Positions 20,201 through 29,119 are shown, counted from the first letter of the stretch. The stretch is 64,000 nucleotides of DNA from Ferruginibacter sp. (GCA_030831945.1 JAURKC010000032.1:62001-126000); one strand, 5' to 3'. Notes: generated by a model from the letters alone, not told the origin. Numbers and translations are program-made.

Positions 20201-20386
20201 TTAAGTGAACGTATGCAGGATCAATTTAGAAATGATAGTGAGCAAGCGGCTAACTTCCTTAGAGGTATTCAACAAATTGAAAAAATGTACGATAGTGCTA
20301 TACCAAAAGCAACAGAAGTTCCTGCAACGATAAATAATACCCCTGCGTCACCTGCACCAAAGCAGTCAGGCGGTTCAAAAAAGTAA
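17297..20386 (+). CDS. DUF2723 GT-C-type membrane protein (putative protein O-glycosyltransferase)
   Basis: This is a large inner-membrane protein (1029 residues). The N-terminal half has about a dozen TM segments; the C-terminal half from about 640 is mainly periplasmic and ends in TPR-like helices and a Pro/Ala/Ser-rich tail. The motif FWDCGEF at 32-38 (acidic Asp34 and Glu37) followed by HPPGAPLF fits the DUF2723 family, which has a GT-C-like fold resembling protein O-mannosyltransferases, with acidic residues in the first extracytoplasmic loop. An O-glycosylation role is inferred from the fold. It has its own promoter (17252) and a strong terminator just downstream (20406). Confidence 0.85.
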   Translation: MNFKRINNISGWVVCLIACTVYIMTMEATGSFWDCGEFASSAYKLQVPHPPGAPLFVLIGRLFMAPFDPQHAAIGINLMSALSSGFTILFLFWSITHFAKKIIRTNNEQLTGQQIFAIIAAGVIGALAYTFSDSFWYSAVEGEVYALSSFFTAIVFWAVLKWEDAVTEEQKIGITGHFTSADRWLILIFYLMGLSIGVHLLNLLTIPAMVIIYYYKRYKATTSGTVIAFLIGCVLTGFIQKAVIQWTIKGAGNFDILFVNDFGMPFFSGFAFFFVLIGILIWLGLRIAVKNNWNFLRLGLWSFAFMLLGYSTYFTTLIRSSADPVVDMFNVDNPVNLVGYLGREQYGDWPILKGQDFTANAVEQTMVETYVKGKDQYVKNGRKMETTYAEEDQHIFPRMWDQSNDQGHADYYAGFAEIGKDPKTGEWMSKPTMGDNINFFAQYQLGWMYLRYFMWNFAGKQNDIQGVLMNNIRDGNWKTGISFWDNARLGDQQYLPDSIKHNNANNKLFALPLILGLLGIVFHFKRNKKDAIVVGLLFFFTGIAIVLYLNMAGNQPRERDYAFVGSFYAFAIWIGLGVLYVRELFTKYVTAAIANYASAALCLLAVPVIMANQEWDDHDRSKKVLARDLAADYLESCAPNAIVISFGDNDTYPLWYAQEVEGIRRDIRVINSSLLGTDWYINQLRYKLNNSDPMDPIWSADKIEGAKRDVIYYAPRPGVDPEQYMDLYTMMKDYAGSDESAKIELRNGDTLNVYPTKKVTVPVDINLVRSNGTVNPEDSVVSELRFEIPKSALFKNDAAILNIIAANKWKRPIYFTSEYRELGFAAYLRQDGLTHRLVPVANGIVNNSWAYDKMMNKFTFGNANVKGVYFDEENRRHLNTIRLAYAQAAINLAENGRTDEAKKMLQKCDKNMLDENFGYGMVSRFQQHNYVSLQFLEACYKADDKALADKVSKSVKKDLEQQIIYYSNLSERMQDQFRNDSEQAANFLRGIQQIEKMYDSAIPKATEVPATINNTPASPAPKQSGGSKK

Positions 20387-20405
20387 AATTATTTTACGAA
20401 ATAAG

Positions 20406-20439
20406 AAAATCCTTCTGCCAAAAACAGGAGGATTTTTTT
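20406..20439 (+). terminator. Rho-independent terminator after DUF2723 gene
   Basis: A near-perfect stem (AAATCCTTCTG paired with CAGGAGGATTT, one mismatch) has loop CCAAAAA and is followed by seven T residues. Confidence 0.85.
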
Positions 20440-20566
20440 ATTTAAAAAACGAACTAAACTTTCCACTAAAATGTTTACTAAATTGCAGTGGGTAAAACTT
20501 GTTTTAACTTCTTTAGAATTTCCTGCAAAGGTTTGACCCTTTCAATTTTTTATTATAATACAATTC

Positions 20567-21664
20567 ATGCAAGGATATCAATTTTCTAAATTCGACCCGT
20601 CTCAAAATGGCAAATCTCCTTTTGAGCAACTGCTCGATATTTTTATGCAAATACTTACCCATACTAGTGGTGATGTAGGAGAAGCGATGCAATGGATGAA
20701 TGAATTGGACAAGCAATATAATCTTACCAAGGATGATTATGGTATGGGTGATTTTTTTGAAGACCTAAAAGAAAAAGGCTACATCGATGATAAAGGAGAA
20801 AATGGCGAAATAAAAATTACTCCCAAAACCGAGCAAGGCATCAGGAAAAAGAGTCTGGAGGAAATATTTGGAAAACTAAAAAAGACCAAACAAGGGAATC
20901 ATACCACATTTAAGCCAGGTGGTGGCGATGAGATCAATCCAGAAGCTAGACCCTTTCAATTTGGCGATACTTTAGAACAAATTGATTTTACCTCCTCCAT
21001 CCGTAATGCTCAAATCAATCACGGAGTAGATAATTTTCGACTGCAAGAAGATGATTTAGAGATAAGAGAAAAAGATTTTAAATCGCAGACTTCTACCGTT
21101 CTAATGATCGATATCAGTCATTCAATGATCTTGTATGGTGAAGACCGAATAACGCCCGCTAAAAAGGTAGCAATGGCATTGAGCGAATTAATACAAACCA
21201 AATACCCTAAAGACACATTAGACATCGTAGTATTTGGAAATGATGCCTGGATGATAGAAGTGAAAGACCTTCCCTATTTGCAGGTAGGTCCTTACCATAC
21301 CAATACAGTAGCTGGTCTTGAGTTGGCGATGGAACTTTTACGTAAAAGAAGAAATCCCAATAAGCAAATTTTTATGATTACCGACGGAAAGCCTACTTGC
21401 TTAAAAGTAGGTACCCGATATTATAAAAATAGTTTTGGCGTAGACCGGAAAATTTTGAACCGTTGTATGAGCCTTGCCACACAATGTAAAAAATTAAAGA
21501 TTCCAATTACTACTTTCATGATTGCTTCTGACCCTTATTTACAAAAATTTGTACAAGAGTTCACTGAAACCAATAATGGAAAAGCCTTTTTTGCATCACT
21601 TGACAAACTCGGTTCATTTATGTTCAAAGATTTCGAAAGTGGAAAACGCAAAACAGTATTTTAA
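20567..21664 (+). CDS. VWA-domain protein partnered with MoxR-like ATPase
   Basis: The protein (365 residues) has a helical N-terminus (about 15-110, no signal peptide, so cytosolic) and a von Willebrand A domain with a complete MIDAS: DISHS at 182-186, the threonine in TNTVAGLE, and the aspartate in MITDGKPT. VWA proteins of this sort work with AAA+ partners of the MoxR/Mg-chelatase group in metal insertion or assembly of complexes. The AAA+ gene follows 116 bp downstream on the same strand. The target is unknown; no chlorophyll or cobalamin genes are nearby, so a chelatase label would be unsupported. Confidence 0.85.
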   Translation: MQGYQFSKFDPSQNGKSPFEQLLDIFMQILTHTSGDVGEAMQWMNELDKQYNLTKDDYGMGDFFEDLKEKGYIDDKGENGEIKITPKTEQGIRKKSLEEIFGKLKKTKQGNHTTFKPGGGDEINPEARPFQFGDTLEQIDFTSSIRNAQINHGVDNFRLQEDDLEIREKDFKSQTSTVLMIDISHSMILYGEDRITPAKKVAMALSELIQTKYPKDTLDIVVFGNDAWMIEVKDLPYLQVGPYHTNTVAGLELAMELLRKRRNPNKQIFMITDGKPTCLKVGTRYYKNSFGVDRKILNRCMSLATQCKKLKIPITTFMIASDPYLQKFVQEFTETNNGKAFFASLDKLGSFMFKDFESGKRKTVF

Positions 21665-21780
21665 TTACCCCTTTTAATAAATTATTATCAACGAAGGGTT
21701 ACGCTTATTTGTAACAATATTCAAAAACAAATCAACTGAATGCCTAATCGCTTAAATAGCGAAATAAAACTGAAAATAAA

Positions 21781-23298
21781 ATGACGAAGAAAAAACCAAC
21801 CACTTTAGGCGAGTTAAAAAAACAAGGATACGTTTCAAAATCTATCAAAGACGAAGTTCGTGATAACCTAATCAAAAAAATTAAAGCGAAAGAGAATGCT
21901 TTCCCAGGGATATTAGGCTATGAAGATTCTGTAATCCCCGATACAGAAAGGGCTTTATTATCGCGCCACAATATTTTATTTCTAGGACTACGAGGACAAG
22001 CTAAGACAAGGATGGCAAGGCAAATGATTCAATTGCTTGATGAATACATTCCAGTAGTGGCAGGTAGTGAAATTAATGATGATCCATTGCAACCTATTTC
22101 AAGATATGCGATTGATTTGATAGCCGAAAAAGGAGACAACACGCCCATTAATTGGCTTCACAGTAGTCAGCGCTATGGAGAAAAACTTGCTACGCCTGAT
22201 GTGAGTGTAGCTGATTTAATAGGTGATATCGATCCGATTAAAGCGGCCAATTTAAAATTAAGCTTTGCTGATGAAAGAGTATTACACTATGGCATCATTC
22301 CGCGCAGTAATCGAAGCGTTTTTGTAATCAATGAATTGCCTGATCTACAAGCTAGAATTCAAGTTTCTCTATTTAATATTCTTGAAGAAGGTGACTTGCA
22401 AATACGTGGTTTTAAATTAAGATTACCGCTAGATGTATTGTTTGTTTTTACCGCTAATCCAGAAGATTATACTAATAGAGGTAGTATTGTTACACCACTT
22501 AAAGACCGTATCGAAAGTCAGATACTAACTCATTATCCAAAATCAATTGAAACTGCCTTAGCTATTACTGAGCAAGAAGCAAATATTTATCCAGAACAGG
22601 CTAAACGAGTAACCATCAGTGATCTAATCAAAAGACTGATTGAACAAGTTTCCTTTGAAGCCAGAGGTAGCGAGTTGGTTGATAAAAAAAGTGGCGTAAG
22701 TGCTAGACTTACGATTGCTGCATTTGAAAATGCTGTAAGTGCTGCAGAAAGAAGAGCCATCATTAATGACGAGTCTACTACGCAAGTTTGGCTGAGTGAT
22801 TTAGTAGGTATCATTCCTTCCATCACTGGAAAAATAGAGTTGGTATATGAAGGTGAACAAGAAGGACCTTACCAAGTAGCATTTAATTTATTGGAAAAAG
22901 CAACCCGTACTTTATTCGGTCAATATTTCCCTAACCCCGATACGCTGAAAAAGAAAAGAGGAAAGGAAATTTCACCAGAAGATACTCCTTATAAAGCCAT
23001 TACCCGCTGGTTTGATAGTGGAAAAAATTTAGCTGTTTTTCTTGAAACTAAGGACGAAGATAAAGTGCAGCTTTTATACAAGGTAGATGGATTACATGCC
23101 CTAGTAAAAAAACATTATAAATCGGCTAATGAAAAAGAAAGTGCTTTACTTATGGAATTTGTACTTCATGGCTTAGCCTCCTATTCACTCATTAGCAAAA
23201 AAGTTTTGGATGGCAAGATAGAATTTAAAGATTTGATGGGAAGTATGTTAAATATAGGCAACCAAGATTTTGAAGGAGAATTTGATGATGAAGGGTAA
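21781..23298 (+). CDS. MoxR/Mg-chelatase-like AAA+ ATPase
   Basis: This is a 505-residue AAA+ ATPase. The P-loop is GLRGQAKT (69-76), with Ala before the Lys as in MoxR proteins. The Walker B is VFVINE (180-185), with Asn where most ATPases have Asp but keeping the catalytic Glu. Sensor 1 is in FVFTANPED, and an arginine-rich KDRIES segment follows. The C-terminal third is helical and may bind the VWA partner encoded just upstream. I believe the NE form of Walker B is normal for this Bacteroidota subfamily. Databases often call it magnesium chelatase, which is not supported by context. Confidence 0.85.
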   Translation: MTKKKPTTLGELKKQGYVSKSIKDEVRDNLIKKIKAKENAFPGILGYEDSVIPDTERALLSRHNILFLGLRGQAKTRMARQMIQLLDEYIPVVAGSEINDDPLQPISRYAIDLIAEKGDNTPINWLHSSQRYGEKLATPDVSVADLIGDIDPIKAANLKLSFADERVLHYGIIPRSNRSVFVINELPDLQARIQVSLFNILEEGDLQIRGFKLRLPLDVLFVFTANPEDYTNRGSIVTPLKDRIESQILTHYPKSIETALAITEQEANIYPEQAKRVTISDLIKRLIEQVSFEARGSELVDKKSGVSARLTIAAFENAVSAAERRAIINDESTTQVWLSDLVGIIPSITGKIELVYEGEQEGPYQVAFNLLEKATRTLFGQYFPNPDTLKKKRGKEISPEDTPYKAITRWFDSGKNLAVFLETKDEDKVQLLYKVDGLHALVKKHYKSANEKESALLMEFVLHGLASYSLISKKVLDGKIEFKDLMGSMLNIGNQDFEGEFDDEG

Positions 23299-23300
23299 AT

Positions 23301-23345
23301 ATAATTATCAAAGCGCTGGAAAATTTCTAGCGCTTTGATAATTAT
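23301..23345. terminator. Bidirectional terminator, 17-bp perfect inverted repeat
   Basis: Arms ATAATTATCAAAGCGCT (23301-23317) and AGCGCTTTGATAATTAT (23329-23345) are exactly complementary with an 11-nt loop. It lies in the 48-bp gap between the converging ATPase and murB genes, so it should stop transcription from both sides. Confidence 0.8.
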
Positions 23346-23346
23346 A

Positions 23347-24366
23347 CTATATAATATTGACTTCCCTTTCTAATTCAATTCCGAATTTACTTTTTACGCT
23401 CTTTACAATTGACTCGCTTAGTTCTAAAATTTGAGCCCCCGTTGAATGGCCATAATTTACCAACACCAACGCTTGTTTAGCATAACAACCAGCATCCTCT
23501 TTTCGGTATCCCTTCCAACCACATTGCTCAATCAACCAGCCAGCAGCTAGTTTAACCCTTTCATTGGCCAAAGAAAAACCAATTATTCCTGGAAATTCCT
23601 TTGAAAGACGATCGAATTGCTGCTGATCGATTTCAGGATTTTTAAAAAAACTTCCTGCATTACCTATTTCAGATGGATTAGGTAATTTACTTTGGCGAAT
23701 AGAAATAATTGCTCTAGAAATGGCTTGAATGCTCAACTCAGACACACCCATTTTATTCAATTCTTGATCAATAGCTGCATAAGCCGTTTTAAAATTTGGC
23801 ACTTTGCTTAACCGGTAGGTTACAGTTACTATTACAAATTGTTTATTGAACTTTCTTTTAAAAACACTTTCACGATAGCCAAATTCACAATCCGCCAAAG
23901 TAAACGTAACTACTGATTTATCTTTCAAGTGAAAGGCTTCTAATTCAAAAAAAACATCTTTCAATTCTACTCCATAAGCTCCTATATTTTGCATAGGAGA
24001 AGCTCCTACATTGCCTGGTATGAGCGAAAGGTTTTCTATACCAGCCCAGTTATTTTGTAAACAATGCATTACTAACTGATGCCAAGGAACGCCTGCCCCT
24101 GCTTTAATATATACATAGCTTTCATCTTCTCTAATCTTTTCAATTCCTCCTATTTCATTTTTTAAAACTAGGCCATCAAAATCTTTAGTAAATAACAAAT
24201 TACTTCCCCCACCAAGTATAAGCAATGAATTAGAAGAAATAGAAGACGGTATCAATTCAAGGTGATCAGACAATTCATTCAACGTGCTGAATGTAGCAAA
24301 ATAATGGGCAGTGGCGTCTATGCCAAAAGTGTTGTATTTTTTTAGAGAAATATTTTCTTCAATCAT
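23347..24366 (-). CDS. murB: UDP-N-acetylenolpyruvoylglucosamine reductase MurB
   Basis: MurB reduces UDP-GlcNAc-enolpyruvate with NADPH to UDP-MurNAc, the second committed step of peptidoglycan precursor synthesis, in the cytosol. The protein has 339 residues. The FAD domain motif is LLILGGGSNLLFTKDF, followed by GNVGASPMQNIGAYG. EFGYRESVFKRKF marks the type I enzyme, as in E. coli (342 residues), and GNAGSFFKNPEI contains the catalytic serine. It is the last of a minus-strand run plsC-like, priA, murB with 29-bp gaps, probably one operon. Confidence 0.97.
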   Translation of the reverse strand: MIEENISLKKYNTFGIDATAHYFATFSTLNELSDHLELIPSSISSNSLLILGGGSNLLFTKDFDGLVLKNEIGGIEKIREDESYVYIKAGAGVPWHQLVMHCLQNNWAGIENLSLIPGNVGASPMQNIGAYGVELKDVFFELEAFHLKDKSVVTFTLADCEFGYRESVFKRKFNKQFVIVTVTYRLSKVPNFKTAYAAIDQELNKMGVSELSIQAISRAIISIRQSKLPNPSEIGNAGSFFKNPEIDQQQFDRLSKEFPGIIGFSLANERVKLAAGWLIEQCGWKGYRKEDAGCYAKQALVLVNYGHSTGAQILELSESIVKSVKSKFGIELEREVNII

Positions 24367-24395
24367 GATAGTGTGCTGTTAATCAAATGGGCCAG

Positions 24396-26954
24396 TTAAT
24401 TTGCATCTACATCCGCAATCATAACTACTCCCTTGAATTTCTTTTCTGCTAAAATTAAATTAAACTGATTTTTAATAGCGCGTTTATATAAATGAATTTG
24501 TTTCATATCCAAAGGCAATTTAACTAATAATTCCATGAGGTATTGATTTCGAATCCTCGCCACAACAGGGGCTGCTGGCCCCACAACAAAATTATTTAAA
24601 TCAATTTTTAATGCCACCCCTAATTTATGGGCTGCTTCATCCACTACTTCCTTATTCTTATGCTTTAATGTTATTTCAATGACTCTGCTGTACGGCGGAT
24701 AAAAAAACTGTTGTCGATGAGCGATCTCAAATTCATACATTTTTTTATAATCATGCTGCTGTACAAATTGTAATATCGGATGATTTACCTGTGTTGCTTG
24801 AATCAACACTTTACCCTGTTCATCTTTTCGACCAGCCCTTCCACTTACCTGTTCCATTAACTGAAAAGCTCTTTCATTCACTCTAAAATCTGCAAAACTT
24901 AACAATCCATCCGCATCCAAAATACCTACTAAACTAACTTTTTCAAAATCAAGCCCTTTCACCACCATCTGTGTGCCTACCAAAATATCAATGCGCTGTT
25001 GCTCAAACAACTTAATTAAATTATCATGAGCGGATTTCCCTTTTACAGAATCGACATCCATTCTTGCCACTTTTAAATTCGGAAATTCCTCGTCTAACAT
25101 TTCCTCAATTTTTTCAGTGCCAAAATTTTTCTCTATCCAGTTAACAGTCCCACAGGCAGGGCATTCGGTTATTTTTGGATAGGTAGTTCCGCAGTAATGA
25201 CAATGAAGTTTATTGGAATATTTATGCAGCGTTAACGTAACATCACAATTTTTACACTGGGGTAAATGTCCGCAGGTACCGCACAATAAATAAGGAGAGT
25301 AACCTCTGCGATTTTGAAAAAGTATTACCTGCCGACCATTTTCAACGGTTTGTTGCACTGCCTCTTTTAATTGAGGAGACAACATTACTTTTCCCTTTTG
25401 CACTACTTTCCTTGTATCAATAATTTCAATTATTGGTAAATGAATACCGCCAAATCTTTCATTCAATTCTACCAAACCATACTTTCCCTTTTGGGCATTA
25501 TAATAAGTTTCAATGGAAGGAGTAGCGCTACCTAATAATACTTTAGCATTAAAAAGAGAAGCATAAAAGATGGCTGCATCCCTTGCATTGTATCTAGGAG
25601 CAGGATCTTGTTGTTTAAACGATGCGTCATGTTCTTCATCTACCACAATCAAGCCTAACTCCTTAAACGGTAAAAATAAAGCGCTACGAGCCCCGAGCAC
25701 TATTCTAGTCTCCCCTGTCTTAATCTTATTCCACATTTCTACTCGCTCATTATTATTAAACTTGGAATGATAGATAACTATATTACCACCAAAATGTAAC
25801 TGAAGTCTTCTAATCATTTGAGAGGTAAGCGCTATTTCAGGCAAAAGATAAAGCACTTGTTTTCCTTGTAAATAATAAGATTCAATTAGTTTAATATACA
25901 ATTGGGTTTTGCCACTACTGGTTACCCCATGCAGTAGACAAACATTTCGATTAACAAAACATTCTTGAACAGATTCGAGTGCTTTACTTTGCGCAGGGCT
26001 CAATGAAAAATTAAGTTCCATTGATTTAGGCAATGTTTTTATCCTATCTACATTCCTCTTTTCTATTCGAACTATTTGCTTATCAACTAAGCCCTTTAAC
26101 TGCGCAGCAGTAGCACCTGATTTTTTTAATAGCCCTATTTGACTCACTTCCCCTTCTTGCTTCATCAAATGCAGATAACTCAAAAGTAATTCCATCTGCT
26201 TGGGAGCCTTGGTCCAATGATTCAACAGCTCAGCTAATTCATTTTCATTTTCAAACTTCGAATCAAGCAGTACAAAATTCTCTAGCTTACTTTTATAGCG
26301 TTCACTTAAAGCTTCCCAAACAATACAAACATTTTTATCGATCAATTTTTTGATTACTGGATATACATGGGTAGCATCTAATACCTGCTGTACTTCAGTT
26401 AAATTCAATTGTTTTTTTATTAATAAAGCTTCTGCCACCAAATATTCTTCGTTATCCAAACTCGAAAAATCTTCTCCAAAATCTTCGTTATACAAAAGAA
26501 TAGTTTCACTACTCAATTTAAAATGAGCAGGCAATGCAGCTGCCATTACTTCCCCTTCGCTACACATATAATATTCTCCGATCCAATTCCACAAGGCTAA
26601 CTGCTGAGCAAATAATAGCGGGGTATCATCGAGTACATTTAAGATTTCCTTTGTTGGATAGGATGGTGCAATGGCGGTAATTGATTTGACAATACCAGCA
26701 TATTTTTTATTTCTCCCTAAACCTACCTCTACCCTACAACCTGGTTGAATTACTTTAGCAAAAATGGGAGGCACTGCATACGTGTAGGTAGTGGGTAAAG
26801 CGAGGGGTAAAATTACCGATGCAAAAACAGTGCTATTACTTCCAGGAGTAGGCAATGGATCATTTGCTGAAACACTTTCTACACCCAATAAATCCGTGGG
26901 ATCCACCTTCGCTGTTGGAATGCTAAAAAGGGGTATTTGATTTTGATCACTCAT
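24396..26954 (-). CDS. priA: Primosomal replication-restart helicase PriA
   Basis: PriA recognises collapsed forks and reloads the replisome. The protein (852 residues) has an N-terminal 3'-DNA-binding domain (from about 45, YAVPPIFAKVIQPGCRVEV), a helicase core with P-loop GVTSSGKT, DEEHD box, GSATPSIET and QVSGRAGRKDEQG motifs, and an inserted zinc module with eight cysteines in CxxC pairs (CGTCG, CKNCD, CHYCG, CPACG). All signatures are intact. An about 45-residue polar N-terminal extension precedes the family start. A 29-bp gap on each side links it to the acyltransferase and murB genes. Confidence 0.97.
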   Translation of the reverse strand: MSDQNQIPLFSIPTAKVDPTDLLGVESVSANDPLPTPGSNSTVFASVILPLALPTTYTYAVPPIFAKVIQPGCRVEVGLGRNKKYAGIVKSITAIAPSYPTKEILNVLDDTPLLFAQQLALWNWIGEYYMCSEGEVMAAALPAHFKLSSETILLYNEDFGEDFSSLDNEEYLVAEALLIKKQLNLTEVQQVLDATHVYPVIKKLIDKNVCIVWEALSERYKSKLENFVLLDSKFENENELAELLNHWTKAPKQMELLLSYLHLMKQEGEVSQIGLLKKSGATAAQLKGLVDKQIVRIEKRNVDRIKTLPKSMELNFSLSPAQSKALESVQECFVNRNVCLLHGVTSSGKTQLYIKLIESYYLQGKQVLYLLPEIALTSQMIRRLQLHFGGNIVIYHSKFNNNERVEMWNKIKTGETRIVLGARSALFLPFKELGLIVVDEEHDASFKQQDPAPRYNARDAAIFYASLFNAKVLLGSATPSIETYYNAQKGKYGLVELNERFGGIHLPIIEIIDTRKVVQKGKVMLSPQLKEAVQQTVENGRQVILFQNRRGYSPYLLCGTCGHLPQCKNCDVTLTLHKYSNKLHCHYCGTTYPKITECPACGTVNWIEKNFGTEKIEEMLDEEFPNLKVARMDVDSVKGKSAHDNLIKLFEQQRIDILVGTQMVVKGLDFEKVSLVGILDADGLLSFADFRVNERAFQLMEQVSGRAGRKDEQGKVLIQATQVNHPILQFVQQHDYKKMYEFEIAHRQQFFYPPYSRVIEITLKHKNKEVVDEAAHKLGVALKIDLNNFVVGPAAPVVARIRNQYLMELLVKLPLDMKQIHLYKRAIKNQFNLILAEKKFKGVVMIADVDAN

Positions 26955-26983
26955 TCAATATTTTTACAGCAAGATTGATTTTT

Positions 26984-27751
26984 TTAGGATGGGTTAATCC
27001 AGCTTACTTGGTAGGCAATTAATTTGCTTTCCATCAAATCATACACTTTTTTCTTTAAAAATGGCAAGTCATCCAGCGTTAGTCCCTCCACACTTATTTC
27101 CTCCAAATAAATTGCCCTAGACCTACCTGGTGATAATGTAAATATACTTTTGTAATGCATCCGATGGAAAGTATCTAAAAATAAAATTGGCTTAATAGGT
27201 GTTTGCGTTTCAATAGCAATTTTAAATGCCCCGTCATAAAACTCTTTTAAAGGATTAGCGGTCATATTAAAAGTGCCTTCCGGGGCAATGACAACAGAAA
27301 TGCCTTTTCTGATAAAGGCTTTTAATTTTGCGACACTCTCTGCTCTTTTTACTGCATTGCTCCGGTCTACCATCACCACAGCGTGCTGATATAAAAAACC
27401 GAATACTGGAATTTTTGCCATTTCCGACTTCCCTAAAATTCTAAAGGGTTGCTTCCGAATAGCCTTCATAATAATGGGGATATCCATGTAAGAAATATGA
27501 TTAAAAATAAAAACATATTGTTTATTTTTATCATGTGGCGACTCAAAAATATTTCGATGCCGTATCCCCCAAATGATCATCATGGAATCAGCCCAAAACT
27601 GACAAATTTTATAAATAAAATTTCCTCCCCTAATTTTTCCAAATAAAGAAGCGAGGATCACTAGTGGGAAAAGTAGTAACAGTAAAACTATAAATAATAT
27701 AAAGCCATAGAGGGAAAAAAGTATCCTAAATGGGAAAATTAGCTGTTTCAT
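26984..27751 (-). CDS. 1-acyl-sn-glycerol-3-phosphate acyltransferase (PlsC family)
   Basis: This membrane-associated acyltransferase of 255 residues has one or two N-terminal TM segments (about 5-35). The catalytic HX4D motif is in NHISYMD, and the glycerophosphate-binding EGT motif in APEGTFN. PlsC-type enzymes make phosphatidic acid from lysophosphatidic acid; other acceptors are possible in this family. It is the first gene of the plsC-priA-murB run. Upstream, TATATTCG on the minus strand with a TTGAG at the right distance is a weak promoter candidate. Confidence 0.88.
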   Translation of the reverse strand: MKQLIFPFRILFSLYGFILFIVLLLLLFPLVILASLFGKIRGGNFIYKICQFWADSMMIIWGIRHRNIFESPHDKNKQYVFIFNHISYMDIPIIMKAIRKQPFRILGKSEMAKIPVFGFLYQHAVVMVDRSNAVKRAESVAKLKAFIRKGISVVIAPEGTFNMTANPLKEFYDGAFKIAIETQTPIKPILFLDTFHRMHYKSIFTLSPGRSRAIYLEEISVEGLTLDDLPFLKKKVYDLMESKLIAYQVSWINPS

Positions 27752-27912
27752 AATATAAAGCGAATATAATAAGTTTATTACTCAACGCTATTGGGATAGT
27801 ATTTTTATGCTTCCCTAGCTGATTTTACACTTAAAATGAACCTAAAAAGCCCTGTATCGAGGATTTTTCCAAAATTCCCTTTTATAATTCTCTCATTTAA
27901 TCTGAATTCCCT

Positions 27913-27920
27913 TACCTTTG
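27913..27920 (+). promoter_or_regulatory. Candidate -7 box for rplU
   Basis: TACCTTTG matches TAnnTTTG and ends 20 bp before the ATG at 27941. It lies inside the longer open frame that begins at 27836, which argues against that earlier start. Confidence 0.65.
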
Positions 27921-27940
27921 CCGTCCTAAATTTTGGTAAT

Positions 27941-28246
27941 ATGTTAGCAGTAGTAAAAATAGCAGGTCAACAGTTTAAAGTGAAAGCAGGCGATAGCTTG
28001 TATGTCCCGCATATCGAAGGTAAGAGTGGCGATAAAGTTGAGTTTTCAGAAGTTCTGATGACTGACAATGCCGGCAAAGTATCTATCGGTAGCAATGTGA
28101 AAGCAATCGTAAAAGCGGAAATTTTAAGCGATCTAGTACAAGGCGATAAAGTAATTGCCTTTAAAATGAAAAGAAGAAAAGGTTTCCGTAAAAAACACGG
28201 ACATCGTACACATTACACTAAAATTCAGGTGACTGAAATTGCGTAA
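27941..28246 (+). CDS. rplU: 50S ribosomal protein L21
   Basis: The frame is open from 27836, but the L21 family begins at MLAVVKIAGQQFKV, so the start is 27941 (101 residues, normal length). The family ends with FRKKHGHRTHYTKIQVTEI, clearly seen here. L21 binds 23S rRNA in the large subunit. rpmA follows 108 bp downstream, the standard rplU-rpmA pair. Confidence 0.96.
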   Translation: MLAVVKIAGQQFKVKAGDSLYVPHIEGKSGDKVEFSEVLMTDNAGKVSIGSNVKAIVKAEILSDLVQGDKVIAFKMKRRKGFRKKHGHRTHYTKIQVTEIA

Positions 28247-28354
28247 TTAAAGTATATTTTTCATTTGGGCGTCTTCAATAAAAAATTGAAAAATTGCCAA
28301 AAATGATCAAAATAGCCTAAAAATTGAAATCCGAAATAAAAAAAATAATTAAAA

Positions 28355-28621
28355 ATGGCACATAAAAAAGGTGAAGGTTCGGTTAAAAATGGCCGTGATT
28401 CGCAAAGCAAAAGATTAGGTGTAAAAATCTACGGTGGACAACCTGTTAATTCAGGCAATATCATTGTACGTCAACGTGGGACTGTGTATCATCCAGGTAA
28501 GAATGTTGGTCTTGGAAAAGATTTTACCATTTTTGCACTAGCTGATGGCATCGTAGAGTTCAAAAAAGGTAAGGGCGATAAGAGCTATATTTCTATCAAC
28601 GCGGTAGAAGCTTCTGCATAA
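28355..28621 (+). CDS. rpmA: 50S ribosomal protein L27
   Basis: The protein has 88 residues and starts [16 protein letters not shown], with [20 protein letters not shown] and the [20 protein letters not shown] core of L27. L27's flexible N-terminus reaches the peptidyl-transferase centre. There is no N-terminal extension of the Firmicutes type that needs cleavage. It follows rplU and precedes the Lys/Ala repeat gene by 80 bp. Confidence 0.97.
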   Translation: MAHKKGEGSVKNGRDSQSKRLGVKIYGGQPVNSGNIIVRQRGTVYHPGKNVGLGKDFTIFALADGIVEFKKGKGDKSYISINAVEASA

Positions 28622-28701
28622 AAAATAAAATTTTTTTTGGTAGATAAAAAAATATTTTTAATTTTAAGTATTATTTACTAACCAATTAAATTTTAAAGAA
28701 C

Positions 28702-28905
28702 ATGGCAACTGCAAAAAAAGCTGCAAAAAAAGCACCAGCTAAAAAAGTAGCAAAGAAAGCTCCAGCTAAAAAAGTAGCTAAAAAAGCACCAGCTAAAAAA
28801 GCTGCAAAAAAAGCTCCAGCTAAAAAAGCTCCAGCTAAAAAAGCTCCAGCTAAAAAAGTAGCAAAGAAAGCACCAGCTAAAAAAGCTGCTGCAAAAAAGA
28901 AGTAA
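28702..28905 (+). CDS. Lys/Ala/Pro repeat histone H1-like protein
   Basis: The protein (67 residues) consists almost entirely of AAKKAPAKK-type units, with no other residues than K, A, P, V plus the initial MAT. It resembles the C-terminal tail of histone H1 and the small histone-like proteins of Bacteroidota, so a nucleic-acid-binding, chromatin-compacting role is likely but not shown. The DNA is correspondingly repetitive (AAAAAAGCTCCAGCT units), so copy number may vary between strains. A terminator follows at 28937. Confidence 0.8.
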   Translation: MATAKKAAKKAPAKKVAKKAPAKKVAKKAPAKKAAKKAPAKKAPAKKAPAKKVAKKAPAKKAAAKKK

Positions 28906-28936
28906 GCTTTGCTTTTTAAAAAGCGAAACTAATAGA

Positions 28937-28965
28937 AAAGTCCTGGCGAAAGCCGGGACTTTTTG
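28937..28965 (+). terminator. Terminator after the histone-like gene
   Basis: Stem AAAGTCCTGGC with GCCGGGACTTT (one G-T pair), GAAA tetraloop, followed by T residues. Confidence 0.85.
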
Positions 28966-29108
28966 TTTCCATCCATTCTGTGTTTTTTAATTTACTTTAT
29001 TTTACATTATTCATTTCCAAATCCTACCTAAGCTCCTTAATTTAAAAATTTAAATAAGGCGAACTAAATTAGGGCACCCCCTTTCCAAACAGTTTTGAAA
29101 ATTCGATT

Positions 29109-29116
29109 TACATTTG
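29109..29116 (+). promoter_or_regulatory. Candidate -7 box abutting the PolX-like start
   Basis: TACATTTG ends three bases before the ATG at 29120, implying a leaderless transcript. The TTG at 29114, which would extend the frame by two codons, is part of this box. Confidence 0.6.
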
Positions 29117-29119
29117 ACT

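Noticed and set aside
20567..23298. Magnesium chelatase for the VWA/AAA+ pair
   Set aside because: No chlorophyll or cobalamin genes nearby, and the pair type is common in organisms without these pathways.
27836..27940. An N-terminal extension of L21 starting at 27836
   Set aside because: It contains a -7 box (27913-27920) and the L21 family starts at 27941.
28702..28905. Tandem DNA repeats that look like a short array
   Set aside because: They are codons of an AAKKAPAKK-type protein with an intact frame, start and terminator, so they are coding, not CRISPR or satellite DNA.
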